Shown: in pieces, positions 13,447-24,599 of the stretch
How the letters are laid out: each line of letters opens with the position of its first letter
How positions within the stretch are numbered: position 1 is the stretch's first letter
NCBI GenBank assembly: GCA_948567375.1
Contig: OX419758.1
Location: 44,903,473-44,967,472, forward strand
DNA from: Lunularia cruciata
Taxonomy: Eukaryota > Streptophyta > Marchantiopsida > Lunulariales > Lunulariaceae
Length of the DNA: 64,000 nucleotides
Direction of reading: 5' to 3'
Program-made: the position numbers and the translations under genes
The notes under the pieces: generated by a model
The model's database searches: none
Seen by the model: the letters and a program-made list of their open reading frames with translations, nothing else
What the model was told of the DNA's origin: nothing

Positions 13447-16400
13447 GTGATACATAGTGTAATTGTTCGGTAATTGTTCGATAGCTTGTACAAACATCGA
13501 ATATCTAAATCTCCAAACTTCCTCAGGGGGATAAGCATCGCCTGCCAATCTTCAACTTCGACCCAAGGCCTGTATAACGTACTCCATTATCGGGTTTCAG
13601 ACATCAGCATTTCATTTTTTTTCTGCTATAAGTCTTATGGATTTGTATTTTTCTAAAGCAGTGGAGTCTGATATCATGATGCTTTAGAAACCAACGATCC
13701 ACGACCTTTCCAGGCAATTGAATCATATCCTTCCGATAGATGTTCAGCATTGCCACTTACATACATACAGCAAGAGACAGAGCAGGAATGAAACTTGGCC
13801 TCGCTAATGTCGTTCACACTTTTCACACGACCAGGTTTTCTGTACTTCATGGTAGGTACTTGCTTAAATTTTGTATACTTGAACTGGGACCAAGGAAGTC
13901 CATATATACAAATTCAAGGATTCCTAAACTAGATCATACGCAAAATTTACTTACCAGTCAACGAGTTCGTGGGTATACGCTCGTTTATACAACGACATAG
14001 AAGTCCGCTCTAGATTGATCAGATTTATGACTTTGAGCTTCAGAATGGAGGAGAGAGGCCAACCTAGTCGTCTTCCTCTCTAACAGACGGCTCCAATTCA
14101 TATTGAGTAATGAGTCCAGTCTTCACGCTTGCAGAATCCAATCCAGTGTGCAGGATCATTGCTCTTCTACCATGCAAAACATACGACACTCCTTGAGTCA
14201 ATCGTGCCAACTAGTAAATGATCATGAGTACAGTTCTTTGACAGAGTTTCTAGGAAGTTTGTCTATCTATCTGTCTATTTATCTATCCTGGGAAGGCCCA
14301 GTTTGAGTGGATCTGAAGTCAGAAGTTCTTGAACTTGGATATATGCAATGAAGGTTCACAATTTCCAATCATGAAAATCACTTTTGACACCTCAAATTTC
14401 CTCGGATCCTTGTTCTGCAGCCGAGTGTAAGTAGTTCCTAAATTTCGGAGATCGTGACTAGTGTATCCGCAATATTCGTACATTGTGAGCATAAGTGGTC
14501 GCGCTTTTTGTCTCTGGCTTTGACCGATACTTGATGCTTGTATACTTCTACCAAGCGCTCAATTTGACAGCCGGTTGATTGCAAACGGAAGTCTCTTAAT
14601 CAACTGACAGATGCTAAGCTTTAATTTTGATTTAAGTTGGTGAATTCGAATATGCATGTAATGTGCATGAATTCGAATATATGGTGTCTGATGTCACTTT
14701 AAAACACCTTTTGATCAGTTCACAATCAAAGCCTAATGAGGAAATAATGTGCAATGACCTGTGACACCTTCTTGTGTCATTAATATGTGACAGTTTCACA
14801 CGGGAGAACATCCACTCTAGGCAAGGGAACTTGAAAACTGAATTTCTCGTCTAAGACTGAAGCACATACATAAGATATCCTGTTCTCTCGGAACAAGGAA
14901 GTGACCAGTTTCAACTCACACTTAGCTTTATGCACATTGTCATAAACTCACTCCAAGAATCACTGCTCCCTGTAGTAACCTTGACTGGAGATTGAAATCT
15001 CAAGTAACCGCCTGACTAGAAAAGGTAAGTAGACGTGCAAAATATCCTGGTATCTGTATGAAAAGTCATCTGAAGGTGTGCATAAGATAAGATGTAACAA
15101 GATGTGATTTTCACAGACAACACAAACTCGCAGAAATCGATACATAAGGACAAGACGAATAACTCAACTAATGACGGAGCTATCAATAGATTTTTGATGA
15201 GAAGCCAGACTGATAAGAGTGACCCGTAGGTTAAGTCAGAAAATCGGGAAGAAACTCTAAACAGGTGAAGTTGTTCCGGTGTCGAGTAGATTATAGTATA
15301 TATTGAGCCAAAGTGGAAAGCTACAATCACAAAAACATCTGATCTCCATGCTTAAATGTTCAGCAAAGATTGTGACCCACATTTCCCGTGACGAGAAAAG
15401 CGTCATACTTCCATTATATTCGATCATAAAGAATGCAGTCTTAAAAGATTTACTCTTCGACTTCAGTGCACTCAACTTCCAATCAATTATCTTTTGGAAC
15501 TGTGGGATTGGTTGCGGAATCCATACATAATGGATCGGTTACTCCGTACAACCTTTCGGTGTAGATATGGGCCTCTAATGAAAGTTGTCCACTCTATATG
15601 TATCATGACCCCGCAGTATTTCCATGCACTAAGAAAAACTGAATGTCCATCAATCGATATTCCATAGGCGGATGTCGAAGCTCCTTTAGTTTGGGAATAT
15701 ACAAAACAGGTGTCACTAAATAAGAAACGTCGGATTTCTGACATCAGTGAGCTTGACTCATAAAGTGATGCTGCATTTTTTGAAATACATGTTGTTGAAC
15801 ATTGTTGCTTTGAAGTTTGTTTTATTCATCATAACCTTCACCGAGGTTTCAAATTCCTTGAACCATGTATCTCAATTGGTTCGTGGTTCTCGTTTGCGAA
15901 ATAAACGCCTTCCACGAGATCTGTGTTGACCAACATGAGACAAGGACATGCGTAGATACGTCACTGCAAACATGCCATTTCATGTTCGATTTGTCTGAGC
16001 CTGGATCATTTAAACTGAATCAGAAACAACCATGATTCGTCCTGCGGAATCAGAACCGTTCAATCTAGATCAACCCATTAACCAGGTAAGAGAGATTTCT
16101 CTAGAAGCTCACATCCTGTCAGCTTGCTTCTTGTACTCTTAAATCTGCTGTGTTGTCGAGTAAGTATTTCTCCAACTATTGATCACCATCTGTCAGCTGA
16201 GCGATTTACTCTCACGATTATAGAAGCAGAAGTATTTGCAAGTTTGTCCCACCTCTCTTGGAATCCTGTCATGACTATATGACCATCTTTAGGCTGTTAT
16301 ATGACCAGATTTCATGCTCTCTCTGTTTTGGAAACAGATCTAAAATTATGGATTATCACTTTGCAGTCTGTCCATCCATCAACTACAATAAGCATCTCCC

Positions 16401-17289
16401 TACTGTTGATCATGATGACACACGTTGTTTTTCCTTGGCGTGAATAGTGGAAATGCATCCGGACAGCATTGCTGCAACTGCATACGCAGGGCGTTCTTAG
16501 AAAGTCCTCAACCCCGGAGTTAGGACCACGTTTATGACTTGCAATTGTCAACAAAATATTATTTCATCAAGAGCTCGCATCTCTCGGGTCACAACGACAT
16601 GCTGTCCTGTCGTTTATTTTACCTTTTTACCTGTTGTCGTGATCGAAACTTGCACGGAGACACTTTAGTTTGGCAATAACTCAATGGGGCCACTCCACTT
16701 CCCTTCGCATGTCGCATGCAAGCCCGTGTTGAATCTCGGTTTGTAGACTTCGGTTCCATAGCTCATGGCTTATCTCTCGTGGAGCCTACAGTCAGAGCAA
16801 TCATACAGTGAACTAGATTGATCCGATAGTCGAGAAGAGATCTAAAATCGTCGTAGGAATGAAAAGTTTAAACAGACCCTTTAAAAAATGACAAATGAAG
16901 TAGAGAGAGGCAGTAGATGTACGCATATTCCGGGGTCAAGAGTCAAGATCAACCAACCAGACACAAAGAATATCATGTTGATATGAACGGCCAAACAACG
17001 ATTACAAATATTCGACAAGAGCTGTAAGAACCGTGCACAAACATTCTTCCTTCCCTCCGGAAATGAAAGATTCTTAAACTCTTATGCCGAAGCTAGTCGA
17101 TGACGACTGTTTCAGTTGGCAAGAAGTCCTCTAGAAGCGTGTGGGTATAGTGCCAAACTTTGCGCAAAATCATTCAAACATGAGATCTTTGAGACGCTCT
17201 CTGTATTTCTATTAGGTATCGTGAGGTTCTTCCACGCGGGTGGCATAGGAGAGCAATTATGATAGCTTTATCACGACTACAATCCCACA
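13447..17289. other. Low-repeat island, no gene assigned
   Basis: Composition differs from the flanks: more CG dinucleotides, few low-complexity words and no retroelement domain. Open frames are under 110 codons and unrecognised. Near 14641-14685 GAATTCGAATAT occurs twice around ATGCA/TGCAT, a small imperfect inverted repeat. Introns of a host gene could hide here, but I cannot support one. Confidence 0.4.
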
Positions 17290-18156
17290 ATACTCACCTA
17301 GGAGGCAAGATCATTAAATTTGAACTCTTGTAGAGCAGCGATTCTGTGGGGTTAGTGTCATTGTAACGATACATGAAGGCCATGATGGGCTTTCCCCTTT
17401 GTCGCCAATCAACTGACTTCTTTGACAGCCTTTGGTTGAGGAAGTTTGAAGCAGCTGTGTAGCTACCATTGTCATCGATGACTTGTGCAAACTTTCGAAT
17501 AGGCCAAAACGTCCGTCTTTGCTGGCGCAGAATATGCTGATTCCAGTCACGGAAAATACGTGGATTAAGTTCATTTGCATCGTTTTCAAATTTCCCCTAT
17601 CTATCCACCCAGAAATGGAAAGAAAGATGGCAATGATCATTATTCCTGACCATTATTAGCTGCCATGAATGAAGACGGCCAGGGAGGATCTTATCGTTTG
17701 ATTGTCCAGAAACGGAAACTATTTCGTGTGTCAATGATTCGAACTCGAAACTGCACAAGTGACAGATTATGTAGCTTGGTATTCTCCTTTGTGACAGGCT
17801 TTGAATCGTTTGGCATGCAGGACATAATTAACGCCATCTGAGCAAACTTCTCATAATGAATATGGGATGTGGCCAGGTGCCCCTGATATAGCTGCACTGT
17901 CAAAATGTTTTCCTTCGGTAATACCTGTCTTGTGAAGACCTTGAGTTGCCCATTCGTGATTTCAGGGACTTGCAGCCACGATACCCTGGCTAAACGGACG
18001 CACTGAATCAGGTGCGGCTTTCGAACTTGCAGCACAAGCACCAACGATATCATTTTCGAATAGTGGTTCTTCACTAAAACCTCTAGACACAATAGTTTGG
18101 TCGTAGATCTCTGTTGGCCACTCTAAGAGCTCTCGAACTGCAATCACGACAACCAA
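17290..18156 (-). pseudogene. Exon-like coding stretch, unassigned
   Basis: Not recognised. On the minus strand the frame ending near 17310 runs back to about 17600 with only one stop and has a protein-like composition, including DWNQHILRQQRRTFWPIRKF, DDNGSYTAASNFLNQRL and GKPIMAFMYRYNDTNPTES. Upstream on the same strand, 18156-17962 and 18092-17691 give further protein-like segments in two frames (EEPLFENDIVGACAASSK; LPKENILTVQLYQGHLATS). The frame changes could be introns or decay; CAAGACAG followed by GTATTACC near 17930 resembles a donor site. It could be exons of a host gene, a gene fragment or a pseudogene. No domain could be named. Confidence 0.35.
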
Positions 18157-19599
18157 AGAAGAAAGGATTCGTCAAAAAGTTCAGAATCACAATATTTTCA
18201 TTCTCTTTCATCGATTAACATCAGGATGACGACTTTTTCTGACAGAAGTCGAATTCTTGCCTTGGGATAGTTCTGACTGCAACACGGCTGATACTCATTT
18301 CTATCATTCCACTTGGCCATGTGAAACTCATGGTCTACTGCATTGTCGTCTGGTCGTGCTAACTGGGGCACAGGGCACAGGGTACAGGTGGGTCGTGGGG
18401 TACTGCAGTCATGATAATTTTCCGCCTCGAGGAATCGACTATCATAGACAAATGACAAGTTCTACGAGTAGACGACAAGAGTATAGTCAACACATACAGT
18501 AGAAGAGCAGTCAAATCATATGATCCGAAAATTAACTAGCTTAAGGTCTTTGCGAGTTGTTAGATGCAGACAAGTACCGATTGACACAACAACGGTTATG
18601 AGTGTCAGAACGTCCTTTCAAAAGCATGGAAAAGAACAAGGCTCAAGGGCATCAATAAACTAAGGCTCAGTTGTTTGATCCATAATCTTCACATTAGTTC
18701 CACCTCTGACCTTTTCCACAAGATAGAGATTTTCTGAATGGATATGGGAGTGGATGACCACCCATCAAAATTAACAAGCTACACCATAAAAGGATCTACT
18801 GTTAAAATGAACGGGTGTAAATTTAGAATTGTTTAGAGAATTTTCCAAGAAAAATGGACATGAACACCTAATAAAGCAATAGACAGAAAACTGTAAAATG
18901 GAAAAAAGAATAACAAGAAGGATGGGAAGACGTACAAAGATAAGAGGTAAAATGAGAATAAATTCCAATAATATTGATAAGTGAAATCTGCACTTCTGCA
19001 CTTAAAATATATGAGCTATACAAGTGATCTATAAATTATTGGAACATCCAATGAAGGTTTCCTGAGTGTGATTGCTCGAACAATGCTTGTTTAAAACATG
19101 CTTCAAAGTATAAGAGTGAGACTAGTACCCCTTATGTCTAATATGATATGCCTTCTTGTACTCCTTAGCAAAGGTGTCAAAAAAAATATCCATCATTCAA
19201 GATGTGTCATGTATAATTCCAAGGCTAGCTGAACAAAGAGATGATCTTGCTATATAGCCCTATACTTTAATGTTGTGGCTCTGCTCACCACTCATCCTAG
19301 AGGATGAGTAATCACTTTGTCCAAAGCTACATCACGTCTAGTGTTCGATGCCACAACATACATTACTATCATCTGATCATCTCAAACCAAGTATAAATCT
19401 ACCTTGATCCATGAAATCTACAAAGCATACACCTCCGTCAAAGTAAGGTAGACACTCTCTCATGCCAAGCAAACACTATATTTGTAGTGGTATCATGGGT
19501 AGCAATCCTTCTCCTCCAAAATGACACTATATCATATTGAACTTTATTGTATCTAGTGTAGAATTACACTCACAAGAGTAATGAAAATGTAGATGGGTG
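18157..19599. other. Gene-free stretch containing one copy of the short hairpin repeat
   Basis: No supported gene. An open frame at 18458-18198 (minus) may belong to the exon-like stretch beside it but has no recognisable motif. Repeat copy E is at 18908-18960. From about 19000 the sequence becomes AT-rich again. Confidence 0.35.
18908..18960 (-). repeat. Short unknown repeat, copy E (partial)
   Basis: On the minus strand it shows TCATTTTACC, a spacer, then GTCTTCCCATCCTT, in the order and spacing of the fuller copies at 21930 and 24307. It lacks the GGGGCT hairpin. Confidence 0.55.
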
Positions 19600-19990
19600 G
19601 ACCAAACCAAGGTGTAACTTTATCATTGTAGTGAAGATAGTTATTGCGAGTCAGAATGCCTTAATGCCCGATAGAGCTAGGATCCAAGAGCCTACATCCT
19701 TGCAAGAACAAGAGCAAAGATTGCTCTAGAAGCCCAAGGAATGGGATGGGTCAACTAAGGGAGCATGTAACTACTGCTGAAACTATCATTCCATCAAGGA
19801 AGATTGCAAGCCTTTCGTCCAATCAGAAGGTAAGGAAGTAAAGGACTGTGAGGATAGAGAATCTCTTGTATATGCCGCAATAACATATGGAGAGAAAAAG
19901 AAACAAATAAAAGATTATATATGCCACAATAACACTCAGAGAGAAAAGGAAACTAGTAAAAGATTATGAATAATCTCCCCCTAGATATTT
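19600..19990 (+). pseudogene. Retrotransposon gag relic with zinc knuckle
   Basis: One frame gives protein-like sequence through 19640-19900 with few stops. Near 19770-19812 it reads CNYC, a stop, then NYHSIKEDC: a CX2CX3HX5C arrangement, close to the gag CX2CX4HX4C knuckle that binds element RNA. A basic and acidic tail follows. No LTR or pol was found with it, so the family is unknown. Confidence 0.45.
19869..19966. repeat. Two-copy tandem repeat, period 49
   Basis: TATATGCCGCAATAACA at 19869 and TATATGCCACAATAACA at 19918 each open a block running through GAGAGAAAA and AAAAGATTA. Confidence 0.9.
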
Positions 19991-19999
19991 ATGAGACCA

Positions 20000-21750
20000 T
20001 TGACACCAAATTTGAATGATTCATTTCATTGCAGAATCCCTTAATATGCTAAATGATACCCTAATGTGTACGTAACAATAGTAGCGTTGAAGTGTTTAAG
20101 TTTTCGTCGATGAGATAGCTACAATTTGGCTCGATTACTGTCCCTTTTCCTCTCTCTCTAGCGCCAAAAGACAACAAGGACCGAATTAGAACTTCGAAGC
20201 TTTTCAAAATACAACCCTTTAAGAGCTTTTCGGGTTGTTACCGTGAGCTCCGGGATAACTTGGCTAAGATTTCTCAGATTTCTCCACCAGTTTTATTTCC
20301 TGGATTTGATGGAGCCGATCGAGACAACGCGGATCTTATATCAGCATGTCAAATCCACTCACTGTTGATAAGCTTGCCTCTTATTTTATCGTCTTGCACC
20401 GCCATTACGGGCTGATTCTCTTGTCAATGCGCTATGGTAGACGACAGCCACGACTCGTTCATGCACTAGGCTCGATCATTTGTCAATTATTAAGCACTTT
20501 AGCATCATACAGCTCGTCTTTCACGCCATTTATTCAACCATGTTATGGTTGTTACGTTTATCTCGACAATTGGCATCATCTCCAACAGGGGTGGCTAGGA
20601 AAAATGATCCTTGATATTGATGCTTTATAGTAGAACACTATGATGAGTAGATAGAATTCTGGCCATCGACACTAGAGACGTAAACTTTTCATTTATCTAG
20701 ACCGCCTTGAATTATTATTCTAGTGAATATAGTGATATGGTTATATCATATTCTACATGAATTATCCTGGTGCCGTGGTTCAATTTTCTCGATACGATCG
20801 TCCGTTATATTTTATTACTCCTAAAGTACTGACTTGGTGGAGGTAGAGGAATCTTTGACTTGTTTATCTATTAAGTTTGGGGAAGGTTTTGGCACTCATA
20901 CTCAATCAGTAATTAAAAGTTTGTCTCAAATTGAACATTTCATTACCAGACAAATGCTATTGTCCAGCAGTAATAAACAAGAACGGGAGGAAATTAGTTT
21001 CGTAGTAAAGCCTGTTGGCAGTGGGTTTCATATCTCAAGTCACATAGCACACCTTAACATTACACAAGACTTCTAAAAGTTATTCGCAGTAGGCTAGGTC
21101 GTCGGAATGCTCCAGGAGGTTATGAAAATGTAAATTATTTTTAATATCAACCAAGTATCTCTGAATTCACACATATACAAAGAGGAATATTCAACCATAT
21201 AAAAGCCGTTCATAGCACTTCATATTTTGCCTTTATTTTAGTTTGGTAAGTGTTCTGATTGAAACATTCGCAAAGCAAATCCTAAACCAAGCAGTGGACT
21301 AAAATTTCAATGATCGTACTCTACGCAGTTACTCTCATAACCGTCGAGAACGAACCAAAACACAGAATCCGAAATAAAAGCGTGACGTTTCGGAGAAGAA
21401 TTTCCGTTGACTGTGTCCATGTGAAATGCTTACTCTACACTCGATACCGCATGATCATAACTCTCCAATTCCACATTGTCAACATGCTGTCATCCGGCGT
21501 TTTCCTCTAAATGTCAAAAGCACTGATGCTTGGAAGGACATTGGGACAAACTCTCGTGGTCACTCTTCATTAATTTTCGAAAAGACACGCGATTTTTTAG
21601 AGTGGAGAGGACAAGGATATCACATTCTTGTCGTGTTCTCAATAACCTCGAGTACACGAGCAAACATCGATGTTCTAGCATCATTGTGGCTAAGTGAGGT
21701 CAATGATTTGCCTTGATATTTTAATATAAAGTACACCTCTCGTTCCGCTC
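20000..21750. other. Gene-free stretch of the low-repeat island
   Basis: Open frames of 94 codons (20346-20630) and 80 codons (20834-21076) on + have no recognisable motif and no coding support beyond being open. I see nothing else. Confidence 0.35.
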
Positions 21751-21754
21751 ATGG

Positions 21755-21832
21755 AGTATTTGGACGACGATTCGAACCCCCAAACGTGATAGCTTTTACG
21801 TTCCTTATAAACCACTCGTGGTGCGCTCCGTA
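21755..21832 (-). repeat. Possible tRNA-derived SINE head with Pol III boxes A and B
   Basis: On the minus strand TGGTTTATAAGG (21814-21803) fits the box A consensus TRGYNNANNNGG, and GGTTCGAATCG (21778-21768) fits box B. They are only about 24 bases apart. The sequence does not fold as a tRNA: the T-stem flanking TTCGAAT does not pair well and no proper acceptor stem forms. A tRNA-derived SINE or a dead tRNA gene are the options. No A-tail is evident downstream. Confidence 0.35.
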
Positions 21833-21929
21833 AGCACTAGAAACAGGAACTTTCCATACACAGAACAGCAATTTGAGATTCGCGAAGCCTGATCATCTTT
21901 ACTCCTTTATTTTCTCTTATAGACTCTAT

Positions 21930-22025
21930 TGGGGCTTAGCCCCATTTTACCTTTTTCATTTCTCCCTTGTACGGCTTGATGGAGTTTTCCATCCTTCGGC
22001 TTTTCTACGCGGTTGTCCTTTCTCA
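21930..22025 (+). repeat. Short unknown repeat, copy A, with perfect hairpin
   Basis: Contains GGGGCTTAGCCCC (a perfect hairpin), CATTTTACC, a spacer of about 20 bases, GGCTTGATGGAG, TTTTCCATCCTTCGG and CTACGCGGTTGTCCTTTC. The same blocks recur in the same order in copy C on the other strand and in part in copies B, D and E. Confidence 0.75.
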
Positions 22026-22464
22026 CTTGATGTACGTAAAATACAGATATACCTGACTTCTGCTGACAGTTGTTGTAATTTTTCCGTAAGTGTTAAATGC
22101 AGGGAACACACATCAAGCACCCAAGCCCAATAATCTAGAGATGCTTTTTTAGCTCTTTCATCAACGGTACGCAATGGTTGTTAATATGCTCTCTAAAGTA
22201 AATCAATGTTTCAGTTTTCATTATGACGGTGTAGAATCTCTTTGCGGCTTTTGGGGAGAAAATAGATCAGTGAAGTAGATGCATCCCGACAACAGTAGTT
22301 CCAAAATTCACAAGAGGACAACTTCTTATAAAGAAGACAAGGAAAAACAAAAAGCGTTCTTCACTCAAACAGCGTTTTATGCATTGCATAATTAGCAGAC
22401 TTCCTTCTCGTTCAATTAAAATGTTCCAATTCTAATTGGTCGATATTTATATGGTCTTATATAA

Positions 22465-22465
<1 letters not shown>

Positions 22466-22530
<65 letters not shown>
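22466..22530. repeat. (AT)n microsatellite
   Basis: About 32 uninterrupted AT dinucleotides, lying between repeat copies A and B. Confidence 0.97.
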
Positions 22531-22533
<3 letters not shown>

Positions 22534-22543
22534 AAAGCTTTGT

Positions 22544-22600
22544 GATAGGGTCTTCCCATCCTTCGTGTTTCCTAAGTGGTCGCCCTTTCCCCTTTCGGGG
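22544..22600 (+). repeat. Short unknown repeat, copy B (right half)
   Basis: Carries GTCTTCCCATCCTTCGTGTT then AAGTGGTCGCCCTTTC, the right half of copies A and C. It starts just after the AT microsatellite. Confidence 0.65.
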
Positions 22601-23133
22601 TAAGTTTAGAATTTTTGCCCCTGTAAGCTCGTCGACAAAATAATTAAAAAATAACCTCTTTCAAAAGGGTTTAATCTTCGAACTGCTTGTCCCATATATG
22701 AGAAGCAATAATATAACGTATTTATACCTGAACAGGGTGTATATCTCGACAGTCAGATATGATGTCTCCGCACCAACCCACCAAAAACATAAATAGGCGA
22801 TTCAATATGGACTGAAGACAAGACAAGCGGTTCTTTGCATTGTCTCCCGGCTTGCGGCAACAGCTACTGATGTTAATTCTATGACCATTAGGACCTGAGG
22901 AATGCGTCGAATAATTCACGTGACATCCAAAAGAGCCTGGACCTCGGCCAACCCAGAAAGTCTTGGCCAGAGGAGTACACGTAACTGCTTCAAGCAATAA
23001 TCTAAGTAACCTTCGCGGTGACCGTATCTTCAGCAATTCCGTTATATAATCCCATATTATACTGTCCGTCCACATCGTGCACAGAGTGGGGAAAGCACGT
23101 GCCTTCAGGTAGGAGCAGAGGACAACCGTGAGG
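22601..23133. other. Gene-free stretch with one unsupported open frame
   Basis: A 139-codon open frame occupies 23141-22722 on the minus strand. It has no recognisable motif and its N-terminal end enters the adjacent tandem repeat. Local GC is higher than elsewhere, which lengthens chance frames, so I do not call it a gene. Confidence 0.35.
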
Positions 23134-23324
23134 CGGACCACCAGTCATCGACACTCACCGAGTACCTGTTCCCTCGTCCAGGCAGCCCGGTTGGGCTGGC
23201 CCAGTCCAGAAAAGAGTAATGACCAGCCCACCAGAGCCGGACCACCAGTCATTGACAATCACCGAGTACCTGTTCCCTCGTCCAGGCAACCCGGTGGGCT
23301 AGCCCAGTCCAGAAAAGAGTAATG
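23134..23324. repeat. Two-copy tandem repeat, period 104, GC-rich
   Basis: CGGACCACCAGTCAT at 23134 and 23238 each open about 87 nearly identical bases ending GTCCAGAAAAGAGTAATG, with a 16-base spacer. Confidence 0.93.
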
Positions 23325-24306
23325 TTACGGACCGAATCATCGACGCGGAAGAGAATCCGTGCCATCCATACCCATAGTCGTTTCATCGTGAAGCTGCCCG
23401 CTTCGGGGTTTATCCACAAAACCGGTGGTTCTGTCGGACCTCAGCATCGGGCTTTTGCTCAAGGTGCCCTTCTGTCCCGGACTTCCTGGAGGTATCTATT
23501 CGTGATATGAGTGGATTCAGACCCAAAAGGATCCCAGAAATGGCTTACGAATCTGAGTCATTCGCGAAGAAATGCTGCATAGCTGTTTGGTAAACGTCAC
23601 ACAAAAGTAATGCACACGAATTTTCTCTGTGATGGAACAACACAGCTAGCTTAAGCTGTTGATGTTGGTTTTGTTGCTGTAAGCTCTTGACGAAAGAAAT
23701 AATTGAGCATCTTGACGGGTTTGGTTGGAGTCATCTTCTATCTATAAGGAGAGTAATGATTCTGAAGTGAAGGAAATTTCATTTTTGCTGGTTACTTGAT
23801 GTCCATATGCACCGTAACATAGCACTCATAAAGGCATGTAACCTTTAACAGTGGAGATTGAAGGCTGATTCAGTCAAGATATGCTTATCTTGATTGAATA
23901 GTGAAGTGTCTGGCTACTTGCGCGTCTGCAATAGTGGCCCAACCAGCTTACACGGTGACTAGAGGCTCATGAGAAGCATGGCATGACCGGTTTGCAGATA
24001 CGTGCTAACAATCAGCATCTTCAATGTTTACATAGGACGTGGTTGCATTAGTTATGAATATGGGAGCTCGTTGCTGCGAGATTATCAGAGATTTTCTTCT
24101 CCAACAGAGTTTTATGACATGCTCTCTTGTGGACCTTATAAGTTCAAAGCCTCGTCTACATCGCGTCTCTTCAGTACTATACCATCTTTATCTTACAGAG
24201 ATTTAAATATGACGTGCATTACAAAACGAAATGGCATCCAGTAGTACAAACTGGAGTCGTCATCCTGGAAAAGTATGGCCACAGATTGTTGCACGCACAT
24301 TCACAT
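23325..24306. other. Gene-free stretch
   Basis: No supported gene, RNA or further repeat. Short open frames (62 and 80 codons) are unrecognised. Confidence 0.35.
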
Positions 24307-24402
24307 GAGGGAGAAGGCGACCGCGTGTGATAACAAAAAGGATGGGAAGGCCCCATCAAGCCATAGGCATAGGGGGTAAAATGAGGCTAAGCCCCATTTA
24401 CA
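24307..24402 (-). repeat. Short unknown repeat, copy C, inverted
   Basis: On the minus strand: GGGGCTTAGCCTCATTTTAC, spacer, GGCTTGATGGGGCCTTCCC, ATCCTT, then CGCGGTCGCCTTCTC. It matches copy A block for block. The hairpin has one mismatch (GGGGCT against AGCCTC). Confidence 0.75.
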
Positions 24403-24551
24403 CTAAAACGCGTGGTTTTGTACGTAGATATTTGGTACACAGTCAAGTACCGATAGTCAGACGCACTTAACCAATGATTTAAGATTCTCCCGAACCTTCA
24501 TACTTCGCATATCAAGAGATGAACTTAAGAGTACCCCAACTTTGGCCTATT

Positions 24552-24575
24552 TGTTCTACGCGGTCGCCCTTGTCC
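24552..24575 (+). repeat. Short unknown repeat, copy D (end only)
   Basis: TTCTACGCGGTCGCCCTTGTC matches the right end of copies A, B and C. Confidence 0.5.
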
Positions 24576-24599
24576 ACTGACTTTGGTACTTAGATTTAT

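Noticed and set aside
21740..21832. A genuine tRNA gene
   Set aside because: TTCGAAT is present, but the T-stem and acceptor stem do not pair and the box spacing is too short.
22722..23141. 139-codon minus-strand open frame
   Set aside because: No motif or neighbour support; it lies in GC-richer DNA and starts within a tandem repeat.
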